From Lojkania enalia (lineage: Eukaryota; Ascomycota; Dothideomycetes; Pleosporales): a stretch of 64,000 nt of DNA. A program made the translations under genes and the position numbers. The stretch lies in the NCBI GenBank assembly GCA_010094045.1, contig ML986684.1:1-64000 (forward strand), written 5' to 3'. This document shows, piece after piece, positions 12,260 to 23,011 of this stretch; position 1 is the first letter of the stretch, and the number at the start of each line of letters is the position of its first letter. The notes beneath the pieces were generated by a model. That model was given only the letters and a program-made list of their open reading frames with translations. It had not been told where the DNA came from and did not search any database.

Positions 12260-13207
12260 TTACGCCTTCTTTTTCACCATGAGCAAACTCCCTCGTACAG
12301 TACCTTTCACCTTTTCTTCCCCTAGCTCGACTCCTGCTTCATGCAATAATTGTTCAATCTCCTTGCGAAGCATTTTCAACACATCCTGCTTTGTGCCTAC
12401 AAGCTGAGAATTGGCCTGACACCACCGCGTGTATGGACTTGACGTCGCCATCATATGTTCCCACGTGTCCAAATCCACTTCTGTTTCCCCCACGAAAAAC
12501 TTTTCATCGAAATCCCAGTCCTTCCGAATGAAAGACTTCTCGTCAAATTCTTGGACGGGCTCGGCCAAGGTCCATGGGAGCGGGAGCTCAGAATAGCGGT
12601 TTCGAGTGAGCAGGTTGCCGGTCTCATAAAAAGGTAAGAGGAAGCGATCTTGGCATTGATATACAGCCTTTTGGATCGCGGTAGAGTTTGGCGTGGATGG
12701 ATGCACAATGATTTCTCCAGATGTCCACAGCGCGACCGTACCACTGGGCTTCAAAGCACGAGCTGCGCTTATCCAGAAGCGTGGCATATTGAACCAGTGC
12801 GCTGCGTTCGCGGCCGTGATGAGGTCGACACTGGAGTCTTTTATAGGCGGCGAAAGATTTTGCCCAAGTTGTTCCGCTGTCGAGATCTCGAAGCGGATTG
12901 TTTCGGACGTGGAAGTGGTGCCGCCAAAGGAGCGTGCCGTGCTTATCATACCCTCCGAAGGGTCTAGACCGAAAGCATGAGCAAAGTGCGAAGCAAGATT
13001 GAAGGTAGCAAATCCCGGACCACATCCAACATCAACATAGATGTCGTATCGACCACCCGTAGATCCATGATAGTCCATGATGGCCTGGTATAGACTAGGA
13101 TGATAATCTCGGCGGATTCGCGCATAGTTTCTACCTTGCTCACTGTTATAAGAGCTGAAAGTTTTCTCTGTCAGAATTGAATCAGATTGGGACGGAGTCT
13201 CAGACAT
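12260..13207 (-). CDS. SAM-dependent methyltransferase (class I, Methyltransf_11 type)
   Basis: Single exon, 315 aa. Motif I, V-D-V-G-C-G-P-G, at about residues 58-65 is the glycine-rich S-adenosylmethionine loop of class I methyltransferases. An acidic residue follows in G-L-D-P-S-E at the end of the next strand, and A-A-N-A-A-H-W-F-N is the post-II/IV segment. The layout and length match the fungal TMT1/CRG1-like group (trans-aconitate or small-acid methyltransferases, often called UbiE-like). No signal peptide or TM segment, so it is probably cytosolic. It is transcribed divergently from the Zn2Cys6 regulator starting at 13547, with 339 bp between starts, which suggests shared control. The substrate cannot be read from sequence. 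Family call is firm; specific function unknown. Confidence 0.88.
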   Translation of the reverse strand: MSETPSQSDSILTEKTFSSYNSEQGRNYARIRRDYHPSLYQAIMDYHGSTGGRYDIYVDVGCGPGFATFNLASHFAHAFGLDPSEGMISTARSFGGTTSTSETIRFEISTAEQLGQNLSPPIKDSSVDLITAANAAHWFNMPRFWISAARALKPSGTVALWTSGEIIVHPSTPNSTAIQKAVYQCQDRFLLPFYETGNLLTRNRYSELPLPWTLAEPVQEFDEKSFIRKDWDFDEKFFVGETEVDLDTWEHMMATSSPYTRWCQANSQLVGTKQDVLKMLRKEIEQLLHEAGVELGEEKVKGTVRGSLLMVKKKA

Positions 13208-13546
13208 TTCGTTGGTAGCGATGGATTATCACGTGATTGACTTTGTTATTTCGTTGGGCTATTGAGAAAATTAAAAGAAGCAATAGACAGTGAATTCCCT
13301 GCATCTCTTCTTCTCAAGATACCTCGCGGAGCATGATATTTATGGACATTTCATGATGGCGCACTGACCTGGAATGAGTGAGATGAACCAATCATAGGTT
13401 CCTACGCCATACCTATTACAGGGTACGAGTGCGAGTGGGGTTGATCCTGGTTACGATTCGGCGTTTCGGCCTAGACATTACTTCGTGTGCTGAAGGAAGA
13501 CAATTTGCTCTCTCAATGGCTCCGACGAACTCTTTTTAGCGGGGAT
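13208..13546. promoter_or_regulatory. Divergent promoter between methyltransferase and Zn2Cys6 regulator
   Basis: This 339-bp gap serves two outward-facing genes. Visible motifs are a CCAAT pentamer at 13388-13392, a CACGTG core near the methyltransferase start, and two direct CGG triplets spaced by five bases (13459-13461 and 13467-13469). CGG triplets are the half-sites of Zn2Cys6 proteins, so the neighbouring regulator could bind here. That is inference from motif shape only. Confidence 0.5.
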
Positions 13547-15285
13547 ATGGTATATTACGGTGCGATCAGCAGAGGCTGCGAACGCTGTCGCCGGCGCAAA
13601 GTCAAGGTAAGGCGGGATTTCCCTTTTCTGATTATGCCTTCAGTAGCTGACCATTGGCATTAAGTGCGATGAGAGGAAGCCGCAGTGCCTAAAATGCGAA
13701 ATGCTGCAAAAGCAATGCCCGGGCTACCGAGATCTTAATCGGATTCTTTTCCGAGATGAGACTAAACGAATAGCACAAAAAAGTCGGAAAGAATGGAACC
13801 AGCTGCAAGTAGATTTGGAATCATCTTTATTAGAAAATTCCGTTTCCAACATTGAAAGACCTAAATCTCGCAAGACGACTAGCATTCAACTTCCTATATT
13901 GTCTTTGATCTCCACCCGCGTCTTATATCCGCTTGCCCAGCCTATCGATGAATATGCTGCGAACTTCTATTTCTCAAAGTACATATTCGTTGAATCTCCA
14001 TTCTCTGAAGGTTATTATGCTTGGCTAGCTCAGTCTTATTCTCAAAATGGCCACATACTACGAACAGCGATCGAAGCAGTTGGCTTAGCTGCAATATCAA
14101 ACATGATGTATGCGCCTCGCGTAGCTACAAGGTCTAAAATACAGTATTGTAAGACCTTGACATGCATAAGACGAGCAATAGATAATCCTATCGAAGCTAC
14201 ATCAGACTCTACTCTAATGGCTGTTATCCTAGTCGTACTATTTGAGGTATATAGCCCACTTGCCGCTCTACATTATATCGCGTCTAATCGATCACTAGAC
14301 AATACACTTCGAAGTTTCCGATCGATACGAATATTGGGCAGCGCACGTCAAGGGTGCCATGACCCTCTTGCAACTTCGAGGCCGTGAGCAATTTGCCACA
14401 GAGCGGGGGGGGCAGCTTTATCTCCTCATTCGTCCTCAAATTGTGAGGCCTTGGCGTTCAGCTTTCCATCACATACTCGAGCTAAACTCAATATAGTTAT
14501 TAATATGCATGCAGCAGCGCATTTCTGTGCCTACTGCCCTAATAGAAACGAGTTACCGTTTCCAAACAAGTACTATTAGACGCCAGTGGCAGGAAGAAAG
14601 CGTTGCCAGCCCAAATTCTATTTTTAGTACATCCTTTCGGGTTATCGACATTGCTGCGACCTTAGAGGGCGGGCAAGCCGTTCAAGAGGCCATACGTGAC
14701 ATCAACAACGAACTCGAGAGCTGGAAAGCAGGCCTCCTATCGCATTGGAACTATACAATTATGAATGGCGAGGGAGAAGTGGCAGGCGACCAGTACAGTG
14801 GCATGGTACATTCATACCCCAGCCTTTGGATTGCGGAGGCTTGGAATAATTGGCGCATACTGAGGATCATGGTTAATCAACTCATTCTTCAGAATGAAGT
14901 CCCTCAGAACCCCGGCTATAGTGAACGAATTGCTACAGCAATATCCGTCATCCAAGAAATGTGTTCGGATATATGCATATCAGTTCCGAGTTTTGGAAAT
15001 ACTCAGCGTGAGCCCCTTTATGTTTCTCGACGCTGGTTCATTCTAATGCGTATTATAGGCATCCTCTCCCTAATCCGGCCACTATATGTAGTTGCACTAG
15101 AAGGGCTAAATCCAGAATATATGCGCACTTTTGCAGTGGAGAGATTGCGACATATTGGAGCATCTATGGGGATTCGACAGGCATGTCTTCTAGCAGACAG
15201 TATCATCCAGAAGCCTAGTGACGCTCCTAGCAGTCTTATATTAGCGCCTTGCGTTTTCAAAGTCCCGCTGATACCATTTTGTTAG
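13547..15285 (+). CDS. Zn2Cys6 transcription factor (with possible 3' frameshift)
   Basis: Four exons fit: 13547-13606, 13665-14246, 14299-14442 and 14497-15285, giving 524 aa. Introns of 58, 52 and 54 bp restore frame and join family motifs. The N-terminal binuclear zinc cluster has Cys at residues 11, 14, 21, 28, 31 and 38, with intron 1 inside the cluster. The middle contains R-Y-E-Y-W-A-A-H-V-K-G-A and L-Q-L-R-G, typical of the fungal regulator group with a DUF3468-like (fungal_trans_2) domain. The frame ends at 15285. However, the next frame over carries A-D-T-I-L-L-D-W, the usual C-terminal motif of this group, ending at 15329. A one-base change near 15240 is therefore likely (see findings). 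It probably controls the divergent methyltransferase. Family call is strong; functional status uncertain. Confidence 0.85.
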
Positions 15286-15493
15286 ATTGGACCTTGTCAC
15301 CATACATTTTTTGTAAATTCAACTGTTGATTTAAAATCCTAATATTCACTAGAATTTAGAGTATCTTCATCCCCTATCTTACAATTCATAACATGACGAA
15401 CGAAAAAAAAAAGGGTCTAAAAGATTGTTCCTCCCACCTTGTATAATAAGATAAGCGCAGTTATTTAAACTTCATATTACAGTGCGAACAAGA

Positions 15494-16464
15494 TCAAGCT
15501 CCAATCTGCCTATAGGGCTCCCCGCTCGCATTCATCATCATTTCCACATGCTCTTGAGAATCTCGTCCGGGATGCTGTTGAAGAATTCTAGACACATACC
15601 AAGACTGACAGATCGCTAGCACTATCGCCATGAGAATAGCGTCGAAGACATAAATCGGCCACTCTGTAGTCATGAGATAGCCTTGCTCTGCGATCATAAT
15701 GTTAGAAGTGCCACTAGACTGAGCTAAACGCTCGAGGACTGTACTTACTGCCTTGAGCAAACTCGACGACACGGAACAGGTTCCGAAGAGTGATGATAAC
15801 GCTAACGACATACAACATATTCAAATACCACTGCCAGTTCCAACCGATCACAACGCTCTTATTCTCATGTCGCTTTCTCATCCGTAGATGGAACACCATG
15901 CCAACTACTACAAAGAACCCAAATATAAAAAGCTGGAGTACAAGTCCAAACAAGACAATTGTCTTACCTCGATCGATTGCGTCTTTAGTCTCTGCCGCCG
16001 TAAGCATAGTAGCGCCAACCGCCTGAATCAGGAAGCATAGAATGTCGCCTCCAACAAAGATTTTTGTGAGCCATGTTGTACGAATGATAGAGTATGAAGC
16101 AAAACCTGTCGCTCGTATAATGCGGCCAAGAAACATGTAAACGGATGCCGCGAAGAGGATTGGTGCGAGGAGGATGAGGAGAGTTTGTGCGATGTAACCC
16201 GCCTTCGAGTCCGGATGCGAGTGGCCATAGGCCCTTACACCATAGCCGCCGACCTCAACTAGTGGATTGCGTTAAATTCTGGAGTAAAGGCATCAAGAGG
16301 CATGACATACAGAGCGCACCGACAACAAATGGGATGCAGAACCATGTCTTGGTTTTGAGGAGTCGGAAAGTGTGTAGTAAAAAAAGGATCGAGAAGACGA
16401 TGATTGCAATTACAGCGGCGGGGATGGAAGGCGAGTATGCGTAGTAGTTGTGTACTTTCACCAT
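15494..16464 (-). CDS. RTA1-family seven-TM membrane protein
   Basis: Three exons on the minus strand (16311-16464, 15749-16258, 15494-15687) give 285 aa. Introns of 52 and 61 bp have GTATGT and GTAAGT donors. The N-terminus has Y-A-Y-S-P-S-I-P-A before TM1. Joining exons 1 and 2 yields G-A-L-F-E-V-G-G-Y, the conserved second-helix motif. Next come the histidine/glycine-rich loop, A-P-I-L-F-A-A-S-V-Y-M, a D-I-L-C-F-L-I-Q helix, and R-N-L-F-R-V-V-E-F with the arginine/glutamate pattern of the family. These are RTA1/RTM1/Rsb1-like proteins of the plasma membrane linked to sterol or lipid stress and 7-aminocholesterol resistance in yeast. Length is normal. It lies tail to tail with the regulator at 13.5-15.3 kb, about 165-210 bp apart. 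Confidence 0.9.
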
Positions 16465-19400
16465 GGCTTCGAACAGGTGATGTAAACGGTCAGTTGGGCG
16501 CCAATTTCAACTCTCTTTGTCAGGATGTTCTCGGTCGTTGCTTTGAAGTGCGGGCTGGCTTTTTAGATTTGCAATAGTCAGGAAAATATAAAGTGGTGAA
16601 TAATAAACAGGGTTGGGCGGTACTGAAACTAGCAATAAGCAAACCGCTTCTAAGAGAGGGTTTAAATAATGTCCGCAAAGGCACTCAGCCCCCGTGCCAA
16701 GGCGCAGATTGGGCGTTAAAGCGCCGACGCAGCAAAAGGCGTCGTCATCGAGGATGGCGGAACGCATCGATGCACTATTTTGCAGTATTTGAAGCGATAC
16801 GCGGTGTACTGAAAGCCGTCAGAAAACAACTTCGCACAATGGACCATATTTGGCTAGTATGTGGCCTTTTTAGGCGGTTACAAGCGAGAAGTAAAAACAG
16901 AATGCGGTAAAGGGAGCGAAAGGAAGCGACAAACCAATAAAACTCTGTGAACCGAGGCGGTGTTTAGAATAATAAGGCAACATAAAACATGTTTATAAGA
17001 AAGACTTTATGATAGTAAAGTCTAAATGCTTACCTTGGTGCCTACCTAGCTAGGTAAGTACGTGGGTAGTCAATCATCTATCACGTGATCTTAACCTGTC
17101 CCTAAGACAACCAGCCGTTTCTGGAGACCAGTGCAACAAGTGATATAACACAACGCATATCAGCACTTCGCTAAATTTATGAGTTTACTAATGCAAGCAC
17201 ACAACTCGTATTTTCTGGAGCGACATATTGGACCCTTTCCTATTCCAATTGTCCCTCAAATCGATGCCCGGTGCTTGCGCATCCTAAACCAGGTACTGAT
17301 ATGACGGCTCATTACATAGCGATAGTGCAACATGCTAAGCTTGATTCATATGATGAGGGCGGATGAGTTTCGACGAGGATAGAAAGGGCCTCTTCCCTAG
17401 TTGGCAAGCCCAGACGACTAGCTAGCTAGGGGCTGTTCAGAGTGCTGCTTAAGATTAGGTCATTTATGCTTTCGCTCATCAGTCACATCTTTATCCTTTA
17501 TCGAGACTCTCACGCACCCTATCATATAGTGAGCTAAACTCGATTGCGAGTTTTTGAATATTTTATTGCCATATTCGTCGCCATCAGCCAGCAACAAGCA
17601 TTGGGTGAATCTAATACGAATCCCTGCCTAATGCTTGTGTGACATAGACATGTCCCAAATATCACTATGTGTTTTTCCTCCTTTCTACCTTCCGTTTCCA
17701 TTCGGAAAGCTCCATACTCGTCAACATAGTTTCTACCCTTTCGTACTTCGTGGGGTTTTTTTCCAAAGCTCACAACATAGCAACAATAGGCTTGTAACTC
17801 ACCAGAATACGATCATTTCCCCCAGATAAGCGAGAAAAGTAGTTTCTATTCCAGCGTAATGCCTACCATAAACGATATATATGTAGCTAGAAAGGAGTTA
17901 ATAGATGTCGCGAGAACCACAATGTAGATCGTCTTTAGCTAGACCTCATTAGAATGTAACCTTGATAAGTGCAAATTTACGCAATTCTGACCTTAGCGCT
18001 TCCATCCTACATAGAGACCAATGTCCCCGAAATGAGATAGATAGCTACTATCTGCAAGAAAATCACAGCAGATTGCCAGCTCCACACTTGAAATGGTCTT
18101 GGGACGAATTTAACTTATCCACCCTCGCTGTCTAGAGGGATTCTCTTCCCTACGAGACAAACTCGGACATAATGAAATTTATCAAGATGTGCAGAGAGAG
18201 GGGGTGGAGGTGTAATGACTGTTGCGCGGCAGTGAAGACGGAAAATAAAGCGAAGACGACGCCATTGTACCACATGGCTTGGATATACCAGCCCCTCAAA
18301 TTGCCTTCGGACATCATTTCGGGCTAGAAACTTGGGCTTCCAAGACATGCAGCCGTAAGAAGACTTTACATTATGTTAGACAATGTCGATATCCTGACTA
18401 TCGAAGCCATACCACAACACCGAAGCTCAACTCGCTTAGTTTGTGATCGCTCTAACGCTTTGTTAGTTCATATTATTCGTAAGGATCTTCATACTTGAGC
18501 AATATCATGATTGAACTGTAGGCGGTGTCCATGTGAGCGATGAGGCCACTATTGAAAATCTTGATGACAGACATACCTAAAGAAGGCCTATCTATCTTAC
18601 GTGATTAGCTGATAGAATAGGAACATAAAATTTTGAGCAACTCTACCCTACTATTCAAATCTCTTTCATTGGTCATATGACCCTTGGTTGGGCGAGTCCT
18701 ATCATTAGCCCCACCCAAAGGTGGCGCACCAGTCATCCCTAATTTCGGGAAGTTTGGGAGAAATTTTTTGGGAGAATGGATTGTGAGAGGATGTTTGCAT
18801 CTTTAGCGGTAATAAAGGTTCCAAAATTATATATCCAAAGTAGAAAACTAGCTTTTGTAGAGTAACTGCAGATGCTTCGTGGCCGTCATGCGCCTAACGT
18901 AATCAGCGCCTAACGTTCATAATCTTGTATCTTACCGTCACATGACTCTGCGTCCGAGGCCCTCCAAGTTCGTATGCTGAAACACCGCCTCATAGCTTTG
19001 ATGTGTAATATGTGCATGCTTCCCGGAAAAAGTGCAAAGTCAGCCTTTCACATTAAATCTATACAATCACGCCCAACGTCCTCGCCAGGGTATGAAGAAA
19101 TTAATGAAAACTAGGGACATTGTTTTATTGCGATCATTTTTCCCATTCTATATCATCCACGACCTCTTGTATGCGCGTTATCGCTTTCTTCACACTATAT
19201 GTTTCCCATCAGTTTTGCTCCGGATCAGATCCACGGAAACAGTTGTGTGGGTGCCTCACTCGACGTTACCTTGAAATTCATTGTCTAGATTCTAAAGATG
19301 ATGCAAAATTATTATAGCGGGGAGGTGATAAAACGTACAAGAGTAGAGAAATACGGGGGGAAAAGAAGTCAATAAATGTAAGCGTGGCAGCAAGAACATA

Positions 19401-20012
19401 TGATGGATGCATTATTTGAGCACAGAGTGCCTAAAATGTGTCCTCTGGCGAGCCACGGACAAGTTTTCAATCGTCCTTCTTTTTCCCTTTAGAAGTAAAC
19501 GTGGTTGGAGGAATATTTCTAGGTTCGTGTTAATTTCGAAGAAAATATTGCGCAGAAATTCGTACCTCTCTTACCATCATCTCCCCACCTAGTGCTCATT
19601 TGTCTAAAATAAAGAATTTATGAGTTGATACTCGGTATAAAGCGTATATAAGTCCCAGGGAGTACTTTGATATTAGTGATTAATGATTTAAAGGCAATAT
19701 CAATGATATAATGGGGGTTACGGCTGGTAATTCTCGCCTATCTTACATGATATTGCTTGTCTTTCCGATTTAGAGAGCGGAAAGACCCTGCAAATAGCTC
19801 ATTTCTGTATTTATCTACTAGTATTTATCGAGGTAAGAATATAGTCTCTAAAACCCGAGAGGGTAATTAATTCTTCCTCCCAGATGCATCGATGGACAAC
19901 CTGGTCTAATGAAGCTCAGGTGGGCATTTGCTGCTAAGTAGGATCGGCCATAGTACTGCAGTTAAAAAAAGGTATATCCAAAAACTTAAATTCTGTCTAG
20001 ACCTCACGCTTC
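16465..20012. other. Gene-empty stretch
   Basis: About 3.5 kb with no open frame that carries a recognisable motif or plausible splice structure. Small open frames near 16593, 17534, 18115 and 19032 look random in composition. The first few hundred bases are the RTA1 gene promoter. CTAG-rich palindromic bits occur near 17045 and 17420 but have no partner that I could find. Confidence 0.5.
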
Positions 20013-20162
20013 TGTCACGTGTTTCTACTATCCTATTATAGTTGGTCTGTTTTTCAGGCCTATATAGTCTCGCCATTGCCAGTCTCTAGCTAGGCAGGCC
20101 ACTTACCCTCCTTCAATACATCAATATTTGCCTCAGCAATTGATGCTGCCTGATACGCGACA
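20013..20162 (+). repeat. Solo LTR, family A, with 5-bp target duplication
   Basis: A 150-bp unit begins TGTC and ends GACA, a perfect 4-bp inverted terminus. It is flanked on both sides by GCTTC (20008-20012 and 20163-20167), a perfect 5-bp target-site duplication. A TATATAG box lies in the middle, as expected for an LTR promoter. A second copy of nearly the same sequence sits in opposite orientation at 43577-43725. There is no internal region or coding sequence, so this is a recombined solo LTR or a very small LTR element. Confidence 0.85.
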
Positions 20163-20167
20163 GCTTC

Positions 20168-23011
20168 ATAGCGGACCTGGCTTGACGATCATGAATAGAA
20201 GACGGCATGGGTCCGTACAGCATTACTGTTCAGTTGGCTAGTCAATCGTACGCGGAAACATGCCCAATTAGCTACTTATTGACAATCTGAGAAATCTCTT
20301 CGGCTAGTTTTGAACTGTTAATTACCTAGTGCAGATTGGCCGTAATATAAAAACTAACTAATTGGTTAGCCAAATACATGCCCTAGTTAGTCTTTTATAG
20401 CTTCCAGAGTTGTAGTAAATACGCTGTGATGCCGTTACCTTGAGTTTTGCGCTTCACTCTGGCATAAAGTTATGGGTTGAGCCAAGACGTCTCATTTCGG
20501 CGAGGGTGGACAGTTAGTCTAAAAAGTCTTTTGTCCACCTTAAGGGGCTCTTGATGTCAATTCTGGATTTGGCTGAACCGATCCTTATGTATTTATCGGA
20601 TAGTTGCAGCGTTAGAATCTCATATTTTGCCCATAGTGAGGCTTAGGAATTTTAACATTGCCTCTGTGTATCAAGATTGGGACGCAACACTTACGAAGCA
20701 GAGAATTAAAACAGTAAGCGGTGATAGAGCGCTAGACGAAAATGGGCAGTGACGGAATGCAATTATTCCATATACTTTCGTCCCTACGCGACGGTCCGGT
20801 AAGGTATTTTATAGCCAAAACGATAGCGGGCTTGCATCTCTTGGACTTTCGGCGCATGTAGTCTCTAGTCATGAAGAAAGATCATAAAAAAAGTAGTACG
20901 ATCTTCGACATGGATACGATCAGAAAGGAGCCACTGCAAAATATCGTGTATATAACAACTCTTGGCACCTCTGTGCCATCCTTGGTGTGGCATACCCTAG
21001 CAGCATATTTGAGATTAAAACCGTATATCAATCTATCATAGATTTGCTAGGCAATGACCAACATGGAGATATGTGGGCGCTACAATGCTCTATAGTCTGT
21101 GAGATCTCATCTAACGCAGGTGGAAGAAGATATGCGACAAGTCCGATCATGTACCTGGTATTCCCAGCGATTGGAAAGCAATTGATTAGGTTCGTCGGAC
21201 ATTTCGAGACCTACGCCCTTGTCCAAATTCGCCTCAAATCCCGTCTCCCCGGAGCCCACCAAGATTAGCACTGACTTCTTCCCGGAACCCGGTAAGGTCG
21301 GCACGCAACTCCTTACCAACAATCAGCCAGGTTGGCTCCACACTCAGCTGAGCACTTGCTAAAATCAGCGCAATCCTCTCAAGGACGATTATGTAAGTCA
21401 ACTCCATTACCTCCAACACCACTCAGTGCTGCGAGCAACAAGCATTCGTCTCCGGATACTCGGGTAAAAGCCCAAATACCACCACTAAACAACCGCCCGC
21501 GCTCCCGTCAAATGTCCAGAAACAGGTGAGCATCCTCAATCGACAGCTCGCTTTCGAATTCAAATCCGAACAGTCCAATCGTGGCTTCTAGCGATATCAG
21601 AAATCGCGTACAAAAAATTTACCAAAGGTGCCAGCGTCCTACGAGAATAGAGACTGATCGAAGTCCCTACAAGTCACTCCTACTGGACTCTCTGTCCGCG
21701 TGCAAGACTTTGTGCAATCTATGTTGAATAACAATGAGGCCGCGAACGAGACTACACAGGCTAGGCTCGAGGGGCGAAGATTGTTGCTTTTAGTGATATT
21801 TGTTCCTGGAGAATTAAGATTCAAATAATCCAATGTTTACATCTGGGGAACAATCCACCAAGGTAACCATAGCTGGGTCACAGGTTGAGTAGGGGAGTGG
21901 TAATGGAAATAGTCCATAGTCGTAGGGTTAATCATTTTCAAAATTCTTTTGCTTGTTTTCAATATGTTTTCGGCCTCTCAATTTATGCTTTGTGCATCTT
22001 TCACGCTGATTTCAACACTAATAGACCCGTCTACGACTACAAGTGATAGGAGCATGAATCCATCGCATCCCTTTGTTTCAGTTTGGTTTAGCTAATAGTT
22101 ACTTGCCTCAATATAAGATAAAAGAGCCCGATTTATAGTCGTACACTGGCTCCCAACAGAGACAAGCATGACCTTGCGTGTTGCGATAGCTGATACCAGG
22201 TGCTTCTCGCCACACCTCAATGGCCTTCTTACTTGACAGTTTCTGTTCGGATGGGTCTCACATGCTTATAACTATTGTAAAGGGTTGAAAGGTTGAGGAA
22301 TTCGATATTCAGCATTCCGTTGAAACCCTTGGGCTTCAGGTAGGAGCCTCATGACAACGTCATGGAAGACAAATGAATGATTGCTGGCATATGATGTAGC
22401 CTATTAACAAAAGGAAGAATGGTAATAATAGGCAGCAACTGATTATTCGCAGCTATTTTGTTTCGTGAGGAATGGAGTAGGCAGAAGTTTGAGCACACAT
22501 GTAGTGGTAGGACACCGAGGTTCAGTTTTTATTCAACCCCGCAAGCGGTCATAGACAAGAGCACGTGAGCTTCTGGTGGCTGCGCTAATTGGGCCAAAGC
22601 CGAGCGGCAGCCGGGATGACATAGGCTAAGGCTTGCCAACCAAGAAATTTTTGCGGGGAAGCCCCGTCTAACCCGAACCACGAGCCTCCATCCATCACCG
22701 ACATGCATCATGCCCCGGCGCCTGGGTACAAATCGCCCGCTCGTGTTGCACTTCTTCAATAAGCAGCTGCCAAGCCCTATTTCTCCTCCCCTGCCCGTAA
22801 TGACCAGCCACCTACGTTTTTCGTACTTGTCGGGCTCCGGCAATGCTATGTCCAACTGCAAGTTTCTTTGTGACCGGGATTCTGCAGCGCTGCATTTAAA
22901 CCGTCCGGGAAGACCTTTAGTACTCGAGCTTCAGCTGGCTCCCGTCTCTCACGTTGCCATCACGTAGTTAGAAACCCCTTCGCCACGCCTGTCCAACAAC
23001 CGGGCGCAAAC
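20168..23011. other. Gene-empty stretch and trehalase upstream region
   Basis: No supported gene. A C-rich patch at about 21240-21830 has fragments of open frame in several phases that could be an old degraded gene, but nothing recognisable. From about 22500 the DNA is the upstream region of the trehalase gene. Confidence 0.45.
22788..22979 (+). promoter_or_regulatory. Two CCCCT (STRE-like) pentamers upstream of trehalase
   Basis: CCCCT is present at 22788-22792 and 22975-22979, 224 and 37 bp before the trehalase start. CCCCT is the stress-response element bound by Msn2/4-type zinc-finger proteins in yeast, and trehalase genes are often stress regulated. Pentamers occur by chance, so this is weak evidence. 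Confidence 0.25.

Noticed and set aside
13665..14387. Treating 13701-14387 and 14509-15285 as two separate genes
   Set aside because: The two parts join through introns at 14247-14298 and 14443-14496 that restore regulator motifs; they are one gene.
21107..21833. Overlapping frames in a C-rich patch
   Set aside because: Frames break every 60-90 codons on both strands with no recognisable domain. Perhaps an old pseudogene, not supportable.
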